This document shows, piece after piece, positions 1-5,633 of a DNA stretch of 9,974 nucleotides (position 1 is its first letter; each line of letters opens with the position of its first letter). A program made the translations under genes and the position numbers. Source of the stretch: Ignavibacteria bacterium UBA6688 (GTDB lineage Bacteria; Bacteroidota; Ignavibacteria; UBA10030); NCBI GenBank assembly GCA_002454845.1, contig DKJQ01000143.1:1-9974 (forward strand). The letters are read 5' to 3'. The notes under the pieces are model-generated. The model was given only the letters and a program-made list of their open reading frames with translations. It did not search any database and was not told the DNA's origin.

Positions 1-19
1 GAAAGAACGAGGAGAGTAT

Positions 20-382
20 TCAATCCAACGAACTCCGGCCTCCTCCTCTTGGTTTTCCGAGAAACTTTGCGCCCTTCAGTAAAAACTTAAACTCTCTTCC
101 CCCCTCGGGTTTTGCAAGCAACGACTGATAGACGTTCGTCTCTCCGGTTTCGAACTGATGCGCCGCGGCGGACATGAACAATCTGCACACGCGGTAGGTT
201 GTTTCATTCGTCGCCTGAATTGCCGCCTCCCGGTGCGCCTCTAATCGACTGACCCAATGCCGAAGCGTCAGCATAGAGTGATCGCGCAGGCTTTCAATAT
301 CCCGCACTTCGAACCCGACGCTTTCAGCAATTGTCGTACTCTCGGCGTAACCCCTCCTCACAGAACCTGAATGCCTGAACAA
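20..382 (-). pseudogene. C-terminal fragment of a cyclopropane-fatty-acyl-phospholipid synthase-like methyltransferase
   Basis: The reading frame (120 codons from a TTG) matches only the last part of the CFA synthase/SAM-dependent methyltransferase family. The recognisable stretch runs from about residue 20 to 95 and contains GFEVRDIESLRDHSMLTLRH, SRLEAHREAA, ETTYRVCRLFMSAAAHQF and VYQSLLAKP. In intact members (roughly 280-430 residues) this follows the SAM-binding Rossmann domain, which is absent here. The upstream DNA is occupied by an unrelated gene on the same strand, and the frame stays open into it without resembling the methyltransferase. After LLAKPEGG the tail also departs from the usual ending. 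There is no convincing ribosome binding site before the TTG at 382. I read this as a 5'-truncated remnant. A short expressed protein is possible but less likely. Family match is fairly sure; pseudogene status is inference. Confidence 0.6.
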
Positions 383-420
383 TGAGCTGCCGGTGAACGT
401 TGCCCCCGGCCCGCCGTAAA

Positions 421-1248
421 TTATTCCATAAACCCGGGAACGTTCACACGAACCACATCGTAACCGCCGAACGGGCTCTTCTTCATTCTGAGTTCACTCA
501 CACCGTTCATCGAAGCGAGCTCCATCGACCCCCCCCTCAACCCGGACCAATCGGTACGAAAGGTCACGGTTGCGTACTCTCCGTCAAGAGCACAACCGGT
601 GCATTCTGAAGTGTGGTTTGTGAAGGCGGCGTATCGGGCATAGAAGGAGCGAATGAGGTCCACCATTTCCTCCCGGGTCACCCGCCGGCCAACCGGATCA
701 TAGACTTCATCCTGTGCAAGATCCTGAATGGCGTACTCTTCCTGTCGGTCGAGGAGGAACTGGAGAAATTGCTCGGCAAATATCCTGGCATCGTACTCGT
801 CGTTCGGATGGAACTCCTCATAGATGAAGCAATGTCTCATCCCTTCGATCCTGATATCGTCGATCTCCTGATGAATCAACTCGGAAGTGATGAACCGATA
901 GAGCTCTTCGTTTGATACTTCGGCCAGGCAGTCGACGCCGATATCGTGAAGGGAAACGAACTCCATAACATTCCCGAGTTCACTTTCGAGCCTGTCCGGT
1001 GGAATTTCTGCCAAGGGGGTAAAGGTTGGATTACCGAGGAACTTCTGGAGGGTGACTCGTCCGGCATGCTCAAATTGCCGCTCAAATTCCTCTATATAAT
1101 TGAGCCACTGAGATTCTATGTTTGGGGGGAGTGCGGATCTGTCTTCAGAGAATTCTGCGCCATATTTTTCCTGAAGCTCACGTTTCTTCGCTTCATTGAG
1201 TGCTTTTTGAATCCTCTCCTGTTCTTCGTTGAACAACGATTCGTCCAT
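421..1248 (-). CDS. Acidic conserved-looking protein of unknown function, 275 aa
   Basis: I do not recognise a named family. The ATG at 1248 has a very good Shine-Dalgarno (TAGGAGGA, complement of 1255-1262), so the gene is likely real. The product is acidic and soluble, with no signal peptide or membrane segment. Residues 6-30 form a charged helix likely to be a short coiled coil. Residues 45-180 are Glu/Asp-rich and mostly helical, with FHPNDEYDARIFAEQF near 147-161. Residues 185-275 look like a separate alpha+beta domain: helix TREEMVDLIRSFYARY, a C216-TG-C219 pair, then beta strands ending in YDVVRVNVPGF. That order resembles NTF2/SnoaL-like folds, but this is only an impression. It lies 38 nt ahead of the methyltransferase fragment on the same strand and is divergent from the MarR gene. 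Confidence 0.75.
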   Translation of the reverse strand: MDESLFNEEQERIQKALNEAKKRELQEKYGAEFSEDRSALPPNIESQWLNYIEEFERQFEHAGRVTLQKFLGNPTFTPLAEIPPDRLESELGNVMEFVSLHDIGVDCLAEVSNEELYRFITSELIHQEIDDIRIEGMRHCFIYEEFHPNDEYDARIFAEQFLQFLLDRQEEYAIQDLAQDEVYDPVGRRVTREEMVDLIRSFYARYAAFTNHTSECTGCALDGEYATVTFRTDWSGLRGGSMELASMNGVSELRMKKSPFGGYDVVRVNVPGFME

Positions 1249-1397
1249 GGTTCATCCTCCTACACTGAAAATTGAGTGAGAAACACTCCCGTCCCGCGGG
1301 AACCAATAACCGAAAATAATAAGAAATTCCTGTGAAAGATGCACCGCTCGATCGCGGTGTCGGATCGGTTTACAATCTGCCGGGGTCCCCCTTTGAC

Positions 1398-1409
1398 CCA
1401 CTGCAGTGG
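1398..1409. repeat. Perfect 12-bp palindrome CCACTGCAGTGG
   Basis: This is an exact inverted repeat centred on a PstI-like CTGCAG. One half (CCACTGCA) recurs at 1444-1451. It lies more than 140 bases from the nearest gene start, so a direct operator role for either flanking gene is not obvious. A role as a protein-binding site or mobile-element relic is possible but unsupported. Confidence 0.4.
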
Positions 1410-1486
1410 ACATCGTTCAGGATGTTGAAAAACGTTCCCAAATCCACTGCACAATTCGAATCCAAACTCATCCCACAAGACAAGAG

Positions 1487-1503
1487 CGCCCCACGTGGGG
1501 GCG
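1487..1503. repeat. GC-rich near-palindrome around CCACGTGG
   Basis: The sequence reads CGCCCCACGTGGGGGCG. It is symmetric around ACGT apart from one extra G in the right arm. No T-run follows on either strand, so it is not an intrinsic terminator. Function unknown. Confidence 0.35.
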
Positions 1504-1779
1504 ATCTTTACTCCAGTCCCGATCCTCCGGTCTGAAGCGCACGAATCGCCACCGGGCCAAAATGTCCGCTGGTCGACATTTGTGATCCCTGTTTTAGAAA
1601 AGGTGACATGACTGGGGACGGAGACCAAGAAAAGCTCCAGGCAAAGGCTTGTCCCATCAGTCCCTTTTTCCCATCCAGGACCAATCCGACATTGTTTACT
1701 TTCTCCACAACTGTTGAAATAATCAGCATAAAAAACGCGTCCGATGTTGAGAAATCGCCGATCTGTCAGGGAAAAACGC

Positions 1780-1805
1780 CAACTGTTCACATGGAACAAA
1801 AGTTG
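1780..1805. promoter_or_regulatory. Imperfect dyad upstream of the MarR-type gene; candidate operator
   Basis: The arms CAACTGTTC (1780-1788) and GAACAAAAGTTG (1794-1805) flank ACATG. GTTC pairs exactly with GAAC, and CAACT pairs with AGTTG after a three-base AAA insertion on the right. The left-arm sequence CAACTGTT also occurs at 1708-1715, within the small dyad CAACTGTTG. The element ends 32 bases before the MarR start codon, a usual place for autoregulation by MarR proteins, which bind dyads of this general size. Operator function is inference. Confidence 0.35.
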
Positions 1806-1837
1806 CAAGAGTATGACAGTTCACCAGGGAGTGATTG

Positions 1838-2317
1838 ATGGACAACTACAGGGCTGCAGCAATAGAGATTATCCGGCTTGGGCTCTGGAATCGTCGTATC
1901 CAGAACGCCTTGGCAAAGGAAGTCGAACTCCCGGTATATCAACTCGAATGTATTCTCCTCCTCCACCTTGATCATCCGGAGTCAGCAGGCAGCCTCGCGG
2001 AAAAGATGGGTATTCACAGGAGTTCCCTTTCAAAATTGTTGTCGGCGCTTCAGTGTCGGGGGCTTATCGAAAGGGCGATCGGGAGTCCCGATCGTCGAAC
2101 AGAACGGCTCACGCTCACCGATGCCGGACTGGCGTTAGTCGAACGGGTCCAGTCAAGAGCGGAGAAGATCGCCAAAAGCCTGCTGGAACTCCTCCCTGTC
2201 GAACGACGGACTCAGTTCATGGGTTGTGTCCGTACGATCACCACTCATGAGGCTCCTGTCGAAACCGAACAACCGCAGAGTCTGGTAGAAGTCTCACTCG
2301 AACAAACTATCCAATAA
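1838..2317 (+). CDS. MarR-family winged-helix transcriptional regulator, 159 aa
   Basis: The size is typical for MarR proteins, which act as dimeric repressors responding to ligands or oxidation. The DNA-binding core is visible: residues 35-47 (a helix before the HTH), SAGSLAEKMGIHRSSLSKLL (49-68) as the helix-turn-helix with recognition helix, and the wing GSPDRRTERLTLTDAG (82-97) with the family's conserved D-R-R. Flanking helices at 5-28 and 98-133 would form the dimer interface. C73 and C130 are the only cysteines apart from C38, so redox sensing cannot be excluded. The ATG at 1838 is chosen because AGGGAG (1826-1831) sits 6 bases upstream; a TTG one codon earlier is less likely. The next gene begins only 11 nt after the stop, so the two are probably one operon and the regulator may control the cytochrome and itself. 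Confidence 0.9.
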   Translation: MDNYRAAAIEIIRLGLWNRRIQNALAKEVELPVYQLECILLLHLDHPESAGSLAEKMGIHRSSLSKLLSALQCRGLIERAIGSPDRRTERLTLTDAGLALVERVQSRAEKIAKSLLELLPVERRTQFMGCVRTITTHEAPVETEQPQSLVEVSLEQTIQ

Positions 2318-2328
2318 TGGAGGTTCAT

Positions 2329-3423
2329 ATGAAGATTTCCCGTAAAGATTTTCTCGCATCAGGAACAAAGTACGCCGCCGGAGCCGTCGTCGGGGCGGCC
2401 ATGGTGGAGGGCCTTGTGAGCAACGCGAAGGCCGGTCCTCTGGCCGCCTGGCCATATCCGTATCAGACCCTTGATCCCGAAAAGGTTCGCATCCTCGGGC
2501 ATGACCTGTATTACTCACGCGGATGCTCCTACGGTACATTTGCCGCACTCGCCACCGCATGCAAAGACTTGATCGGCGAACCGTGGACATCGTTCCCAAG
2601 CGAGGTGATGGTATACGGCGGCGGTGGTGGTGCCGGGTGGGGAGGAACATGCGGAGCCATCAACGGGGCAGCGGCCTTCATTTCGCTTGTGATGACCGGC
2701 GCCGATGCAACTGCCCTCGAAAGCGAAGTCTATGGTTGGTATACCCAGACAAAGCTCCCTACCGACATCAGTAACCAGTATGGACGAGAACAGAAGTACA
2801 CTCAGAACAAGTACACCCAGGATCTTCTGCAGAATATTTCCGGCTCCATTCTCTGTCACGCATCGATAGCAGAGTGGTGCAAGGCTGCCAAGTTTGCGGA
2901 GAGCTCCACCGAGCGGAAAGAAAGGTGTGCGCGTCTCACGGGCGACGTCGCCGCATACACGGCAAAGGTTCTGAACGACAAGTTTGCCTCCACATTTGCT
3001 CCCCTATTCGTTACACCGACGATCATCGCCGAGTGCAAGATGTGCCACAGTGCCACGATTACCGCAAAGATGGAATGTACACAATGCCACGGCGATCACC
3101 GGGTAGGCACGACCCAAGTTGAGGAACTCGGGGGTGTCCCGGTTGGATACGAACTCGAGAACAACTATCCCAACCCGTTCAACCCACGGACGCGCATTCA
3201 ATTTTCCATTCCGGCGGCAGCCACGGTGGACCTCGCGATCTACGATATTCACGGGCGGCTGGTGCGCAACTTGCTTGCGTCGGAGCATCGCGAGTCGGGT
3301 CGATACGCCATCGAATGGGACGGCAAGGACAACGCAGGCGGTAAGGTCGGAACCGGCTCATACTTCTGCCGTATGCAGGCGGGAGGCTTCTCTGCGACCA
3401 AAAAGCTCTCTCTTCTTAAGTAA
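2329..3423 (+). CDS. Secreted split-Soret-type dihaem cytochrome c with C-terminal T9SS sorting domain, 364 aa
   Basis: The N-terminus SRKDFL followed by a hydrophobic stretch (about 10-34) resembles a Tat signal, with RK in place of RR. Residues 40-230 match the split-Soret cytochrome c / C_GCAxxG_C_C layout: C66 in SRGCSYGTFAAL, the glycine run YGGGGGAGWGG (96-106), C108 in TCGAINGAAA, and then a conserved S-x-LCH (C176-H177) and C200. Two haem c sites follow, CKMCH (236-240) and CTQCH (250-254), the number known for the Desulfovibrio split-Soret protein. Residues about 272-364 form a FlgD-like Ig domain with NNYPNPFNP and a C-terminal KKLSLLK, typical of T9SS cargo. Tail and cytochrome in one protein is unusual. 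The start at 2329 is preferred over the ATG at 2317 because GGAGG (2319-2323) lies 5 bases before it. The role is probably extracytoplasmic electron transfer; the partner is unknown. Confidence 0.85.
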   Translation: MKISRKDFLASGTKYAAGAVVGAAMVEGLVSNAKAGPLAAWPYPYQTLDPEKVRILGHDLYYSRGCSYGTFAALATACKDLIGEPWTSFPSEVMVYGGGGGAGWGGTCGAINGAAAFISLVMTGADATALESEVYGWYTQTKLPTDISNQYGREQKYTQNKYTQDLLQNISGSILCHASIAEWCKAAKFAESSTERKERCARLTGDVAAYTAKVLNDKFASTFAPLFVTPTIIAECKMCHSATITAKMECTQCHGDHRVGTTQVEELGGVPVGYELENNYPNPFNPRTRIQFSIPAAATVDLAIYDIHGRLVRNLLASEHRESGRYAIEWDGKDNAGGKVGTGSYFCRMQAGGFSATKKLSLLK

Positions 3424-3446
3424 TATCCGATAGACGTTGGACGATC

Positions 3447-3477
3447 AAGGGGAACCCTTCGGGGTTCCCCTTTTTTT
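3447..3477 (+). terminator. Intrinsic terminator after the cytochrome gene
   Basis: A perfect 11-bp stem (AAGGGGAACCC, 3447-3457, pairing with GGGTTCCCCTT, 3462-3472) closes on a TTCG tetraloop and runs into a tract of seven T (3471-3477). It begins 23 bases after the cytochrome stop codon and separates this unit from the Fur-led cluster. Confidence 0.95.
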
Positions 3478-3634
3478 GTTGAACTCCCCCCAGGACTTCC
3501 GCGAAAAGCACCCTCCCCGGAATTTGGAATGCAACTCCCGACTTTAAGAAAAGTGCGGACTTTCTCATTTCTAATTCATCAATCGAGGCGAATTTGACAG
3601 TCCACACCCCTGTTTCACGGCATACATGTTGCAG

Positions 3635-3657
3635 TTGTTAATGGTATCCATTGTCAA
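3635..3657. promoter_or_regulatory. 23-bp dyad just upstream of the Fur-family gene; candidate Fur/Zur box
   Basis: The element has the form TTG-TT-AATGG-TAT-CCATT-GT-CAA. The outer TTG/CAA and inner AATGG/CCATT arms are exact inverted repeats around A3646. It ends 10 bases before the ATG at 3668, an expected position for autorepression by a Fur-family protein. The AT-rich core with AATG/CATT resembles known Fur-superfamily boxes without being a consensus Fur, PerR or proteobacterial Zur site. I found no second copy of the full motif upstream of the CGGC gene (4133-4208) or the last gene (9541-9615). TTGACA at 3594-3599 could be a -35 element, but no good -10 follows at normal spacing. Confidence 0.5.
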
Positions 3658-3667
3658 TAAGAACCCG

Positions 3668-4132
3668 ATGAATTCCGCGAACTCCAAAGACCTGCGCGTA
3701 CAATTCCAGAAACATCGGCTGCGCGTTACCAAACCCCGTCGCATCATCGTCGATGTTTTGGGAAGCACCATCCAACACCTTTCGGCCGAAGAGGTCTTCT
3801 TCCGGGTCCACAAAGTGTACCCCAACGTGGGACTGACCACGGTCTATCGAACCCTCGACCTGCTCGAGCAGATGGGCATTGTGGTGAAGCAGAACTTCGG
3901 CGACGGGCGCTGTCGGTACGAGCTCGCGGAAAATCCGAAAAAACCGGGGCATCATCATCACCTGGTTTGCACCTCGTGCAGGCACGTCATCGAGTATGAC
4001 GACTTCGTCGATGAAGAGGTCGGTCTCCTCCGTAAAGTCGAAAAGGAACTCTCCCGGAAACATGGGTTCCAGATCGTCTCGCATGTTATCCAGTTTCACG
4101 GTTTGTGCACCACGTGCAGGAAGGAAGCATAA
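3668..4132 (+). CDS. Fur-superfamily metal-dependent regulator (Fur or Zur type), 154 aa
   Basis: This is a full-length Fur-family protein. The N-terminal winged helix covers about 5-80, with RVTKPRRIIVDVL (19-31) and recognition helix NVGLTTVYRTLDLLEQMG (53-70). The C-terminal metal and dimer domain has GHHHHLVCTSC (94-104) and a terminal CTTC (147-150). C101, C104, C147 and C150 form the usual structural zinc site. H37, E85 in RYEL and H95-H98 lie where regulatory metal ligands are found. Glu at 85, where PerR has Asp, argues against a peroxide sensor; Fur and Zur cannot be separated by eye. ATGs at 3626 and 3641 are in frame, but 3626 has no ribosome binding site and both starts would place the dyad inside the gene. 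I prefer 3668, although its own AAGAA site is weak. It leads the metal-related gene run and is the likely regulator of it. Confidence 0.92.
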   Translation: MNSANSKDLRVQFQKHRLRVTKPRRIIVDVLGSTIQHLSAEEVFFRVHKVYPNVGLTTVYRTLDLLEQMGIVVKQNFGDGRCRYELAENPKKPGHHHHLVCTSCRHVIEYDDFVDEEVGLLRKVEKELSRKHGFQIVSHVIQFHGLCTTCRKEA

Positions 4133-4149
4133 CCGGCATCTCTCATCCG

Positions 4150-4175
4150 GGGAGTCCGCTCCGCACCGGACTTCC
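4150..4175 (+). terminator. Hairpin in the Fur-CGGC gap; weak terminator or attenuator candidate
   Basis: GGGAGTCCG (4150-4158) pairs with CGGACTTCC (4167-4175), nine pairs including one G-U, around an 8-base loop. The following CATCCTTGTTCTTCC is T-rich but has no clean T-run, so termination would be partial at most. It lies between the regulator and the CGGC gene, where it could reduce read-through or stabilise an RNA end. Confidence 0.35.
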
Positions 4176-4208
4176 ATCCTTGTTCTTCCATGATCAAAGG
4201 AGAACGCC

Positions 4209-4655
4209 ATGAACGATCCTGTGAAAATCGGCATCATCATTTGTCACCGCTACCACACCTGCGCCGGAGGAAAATGCTTCAGAGCGTTACGCAATCGTGA
4301 TGGGGCTTTTAGTGCCTATCGCGACAAACGCGTTGACCTAGTGGGATATACCACATGTGCGGGATGTCCCGGAGGCAACATCGAATACGCACCGGAGGAG
4401 ATGAAGAGGAACGGGGCCGAGGTGGTCCATTTCGCCACGGGACTCGTCGTCGGATATCCTCCCTGCCCCTTCCTTTTCCGGTTTCGTGATTTCATCAAAT
4501 CCCGATACGGGATGGATGTGGTCATCGGGACACATCCGATTCCGCAGAGCTATTTCGAAACCCACACAACGCTGGGCACATGGACGACTCCCGAGTGGCA
4601 GGAAGTTGTGGCACCTCTCGTGACCGATGAAGCAATGCGCCGCGCGTACAGCTAG
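4209..4655 (+). CDS. CGGC-domain putative metal-binding protein, 148 aa
   Basis: The protein has the cysteine pattern of the CGGC domain family, whose members are small cytoplasmic proteins thought to bind metal; no reaction is established. Visible residues are C12 and H13 in IIICHRYHTC, C18, C23 (TCAGGKC), the signature pair C50-AG-C53 in TTCAGCPGGN, and C86 in GYPPCPF. The eponymous CGGC is CAGC here, a mild variant. The C-terminal half (105-125) carries HPIPQSYFETH, which adds two histidines. There is no signal peptide. AAAGGAGA ending 5-6 bases upstream supports the ATG. It opens the tight gene run behind the Fur-family regulator, which fits a metal-responsive role. Confidence 0.85.
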   Translation: MNDPVKIGIIICHRYHTCAGGKCFRALRNRDGAFSAYRDKRVDLVGYTTCAGCPGGNIEYAPEEMKRNGAEVVHFATGLVVGYPPCPFLFRFRDFIKSRYGMDVVIGTHPIPQSYFETHTTLGTWTTPEWQEVVAPLVTDEAMRRAYS

Positions 4656-4706
4656 TCGTACAGTGGGAGTTGCCCGGCAAGAGGAACTAAAAAAGGGAAC
4701 ATTCAA

Positions 4707-5195
4707 TTGAGACTCTATCCGGATCCCATCCTTCGACACACGGCCGTGCCCGTCACAAACCTGAGCAAGTCGGTGCGCGGAGTCTTGAGAGGAATGGCGA
4801 GAATAATGCACAACCGTGAGGGAATCGGCCTGGCCGCGCCGCAAATAGGAATCATGCAACGCCTCGTGGTCGCCGATATCGGAGACGGGCTTCTCTCACT
4901 GATCAACCCTGAAATCCTCGACCAACAAGGGAAAACTTCCCTCATGGAGGGGTGCCTGAGCCTGCCATTGATCGGAGTCGACGTCCTACGCAGTGAATCG
5001 ATCGTTGTCCGCGGGATCAATGCCGCCGGGGAGGAAGTTACGTCGGAACTCCGCGGCCTCATGGCACGCGTCATCCAGCATGAGATCGACCACCTGGACG
5101 GCATTTTGATCATCGATCACGGTCCGGCACAAAACCTGGATATTCCCGCACAGGTTGTTCACCTGGGGATCGAACAACGAAGGGATACGCTGTAA
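4707..5195 (+). CDS. def: Peptide deformylase, 162 aa
   Basis: The enzyme removes the formyl group from the N-terminal methionine of new proteins and uses Fe2+ or another divalent metal. All three family motifs are intact: GIGLAAPQ (39-46, with Q46), EGCLSLP (81-87, with ligand C83) and QHEIDHLDG (124-132, with ligands H125 and H129 and catalytic E126). The start MRLYPDPILR aligns with the usual deformylase N-terminus, which supports the TTG at 4707. AAGGGA lies about 7-8 bases upstream. The gene is not next to fmt or priA, its common partners, but sits between metal-related genes 51 nt after the CGGC gene. It may be a second, metal-responsive copy; whether another def exists cannot be seen here. 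Confidence 0.95.
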   Translation: MRLYPDPILRHTAVPVTNLSKSVRGVLRGMARIMHNREGIGLAAPQIGIMQRLVVADIGDGLLSLINPEILDQQGKTSLMEGCLSLPLIGVDVLRSESIVVRGINAAGEEVTSELRGLMARVIQHEIDHLDGILIIDHGPAQNLDIPAQVVHLGIEQRRDTL

Positions 5196-5224
5196 ACCAA
5201 AACACACAAGAACAGGAGCAACGC

Positions 5225-5617
5225 ATGCGCATCGCCGTGGCAACAGAGAACGGGGAAGAAATTTCCCGGCATTTCGGACGCAGTCCATTCTTTGCCGTCT
5301 TCGATATCGAAGACAACAAAATCGTCGGACAAACGATGAGACAGAATACATTTTCTCAACACTTCCGGGGGGGACAGGATCACGGTCATCACGGGGAGGG
5401 TCACCACGGTTCCGGTGATCCGCACAGCCATCGCTCCCTCATCGAAGGATTGAGCGACTGCACCGTGGTCATCAGTCATGGCATGGGGCGGAGTGCATGG
5501 GAAGATCTCCGGGCAGCCGGGAAGGACATGATTGTGACCGACGAAACAAAGGTCAAAGATGCCCTGGACAGGTACCTGGCCGGAACGCTCGTCAACAGGG
5601 TCGACAAATTACACTGA
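5225..5617 (+). CDS. NifX/NifB-type dinitrogenase iron-molybdenum cofactor-binding domain protein with His-rich loop, 130 aa
   Basis: The fold is the small RNase H-like domain shared by NifX, NifY, VnfX and the C-terminus of NifB, which binds metal-sulphur cofactor precursors. Landmarks are MRIAVATENGEEISRHFGRS (1-20), PFFAVFDIEDNKIV (21-34), CTVVISHGMGRSAWEDL (79-95) and IVTDETKVKDALDRYLAG (103-120). The usual short loop is enlarged to a His/Gly-rich segment (46-69) with eight histidines. Such loops occur in proteins that bind Ni, Zn or Co. AGGAG upstream supports the ATG. No nif structural genes are present, so nitrogenase is not implied. The neighbouring MinD/CooC-like ATPase recalls the pairing of NifX-domain proteins with such ATPases in the orange-protein (ORP) loci of Desulfovibrio. 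Confidence 0.9.
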   Translation: MRIAVATENGEEISRHFGRSPFFAVFDIEDNKIVGQTMRQNTFSQHFRGGQDHGHHGEGHHGSGDPHSHRSLIEGLSDCTVVISHGMGRSAWEDLRAAGKDMIVTDETKVKDALDRYLAGTLVNRVDKLH

Positions 5618-5633
5618 GGGAACGGGAGGATAC

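Larger units (their letters stand above)
1249..1837. other. Gene-poor divergent intergenic spacer
   Basis: These 589 bases separate two divergently transcribed genes. Several frames stay open here on both strands, but none has a convincing ribosome binding site, recognisable motifs or protein-like composition, so I call no gene. The region contains the palindromes TCCCGCGGGA (1292-1301) and CCACTGCAGTGG (1398-1409), the near-palindrome at 1487-1503, and CCACTGCA repeated at 1444-1451. CAACTGTT occurs twice (1708-1715 and 1780-1787). A weak sigma70-like pair TTGTTT (1692-1697) and TGAAAT (1715-1720) with a 17-base spacer points towards the MarR gene. The unusual length and structure could reflect a decayed insertion or a complex control region. 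Confidence 0.5.

Noticed and set aside
1260..1808. Long open frame on the minus strand across the divergent spacer
   Set aside because: No ribosome binding site, no recognisable motifs, odd composition rich in Cys, Gly and Phe, and it ends over the ribosome binding site region of the next minus-strand gene. Probably a chance frame.
3668..4132. PerR-type peroxide sensor
   Set aside because: The position of the key PerR Asp is Glu (RYEL), as in Fur, and no peroxide-defence genes such as catalase or rubrerythrin-type peroxidase adjoin it.
3638..4240. 200-codon open frame opposite the Fur-family gene
   Set aside because: It lies antisense to a well-supported gene, has no ribosome binding site or motifs, and is best explained by the codon pattern of the real gene.
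5340..5430. Tandem repeat in the GGTCATCACGGGGAGGGTCACCACGG-like stretch
   Set aside because: The repetition follows from the His/Gly codons of the NifX-like loop and is not a separate DNA repeat or CRISPR-like array.
5225..5617. Nitrogenase or nif locus
   Set aside because: Only a NifX-type domain is present. No nifH, nifD, nifK, nifE or nifN appears, and the domain is common outside nitrogen fixation.
5559..5633. Longer N-terminus for the DUF89 protein from ATG 5559
   Set aside because: The added residues overlap the NifX-like gene in another frame and match nothing. GTG 5634 has a strong ribosome binding site and the family N-terminus starts right after it.
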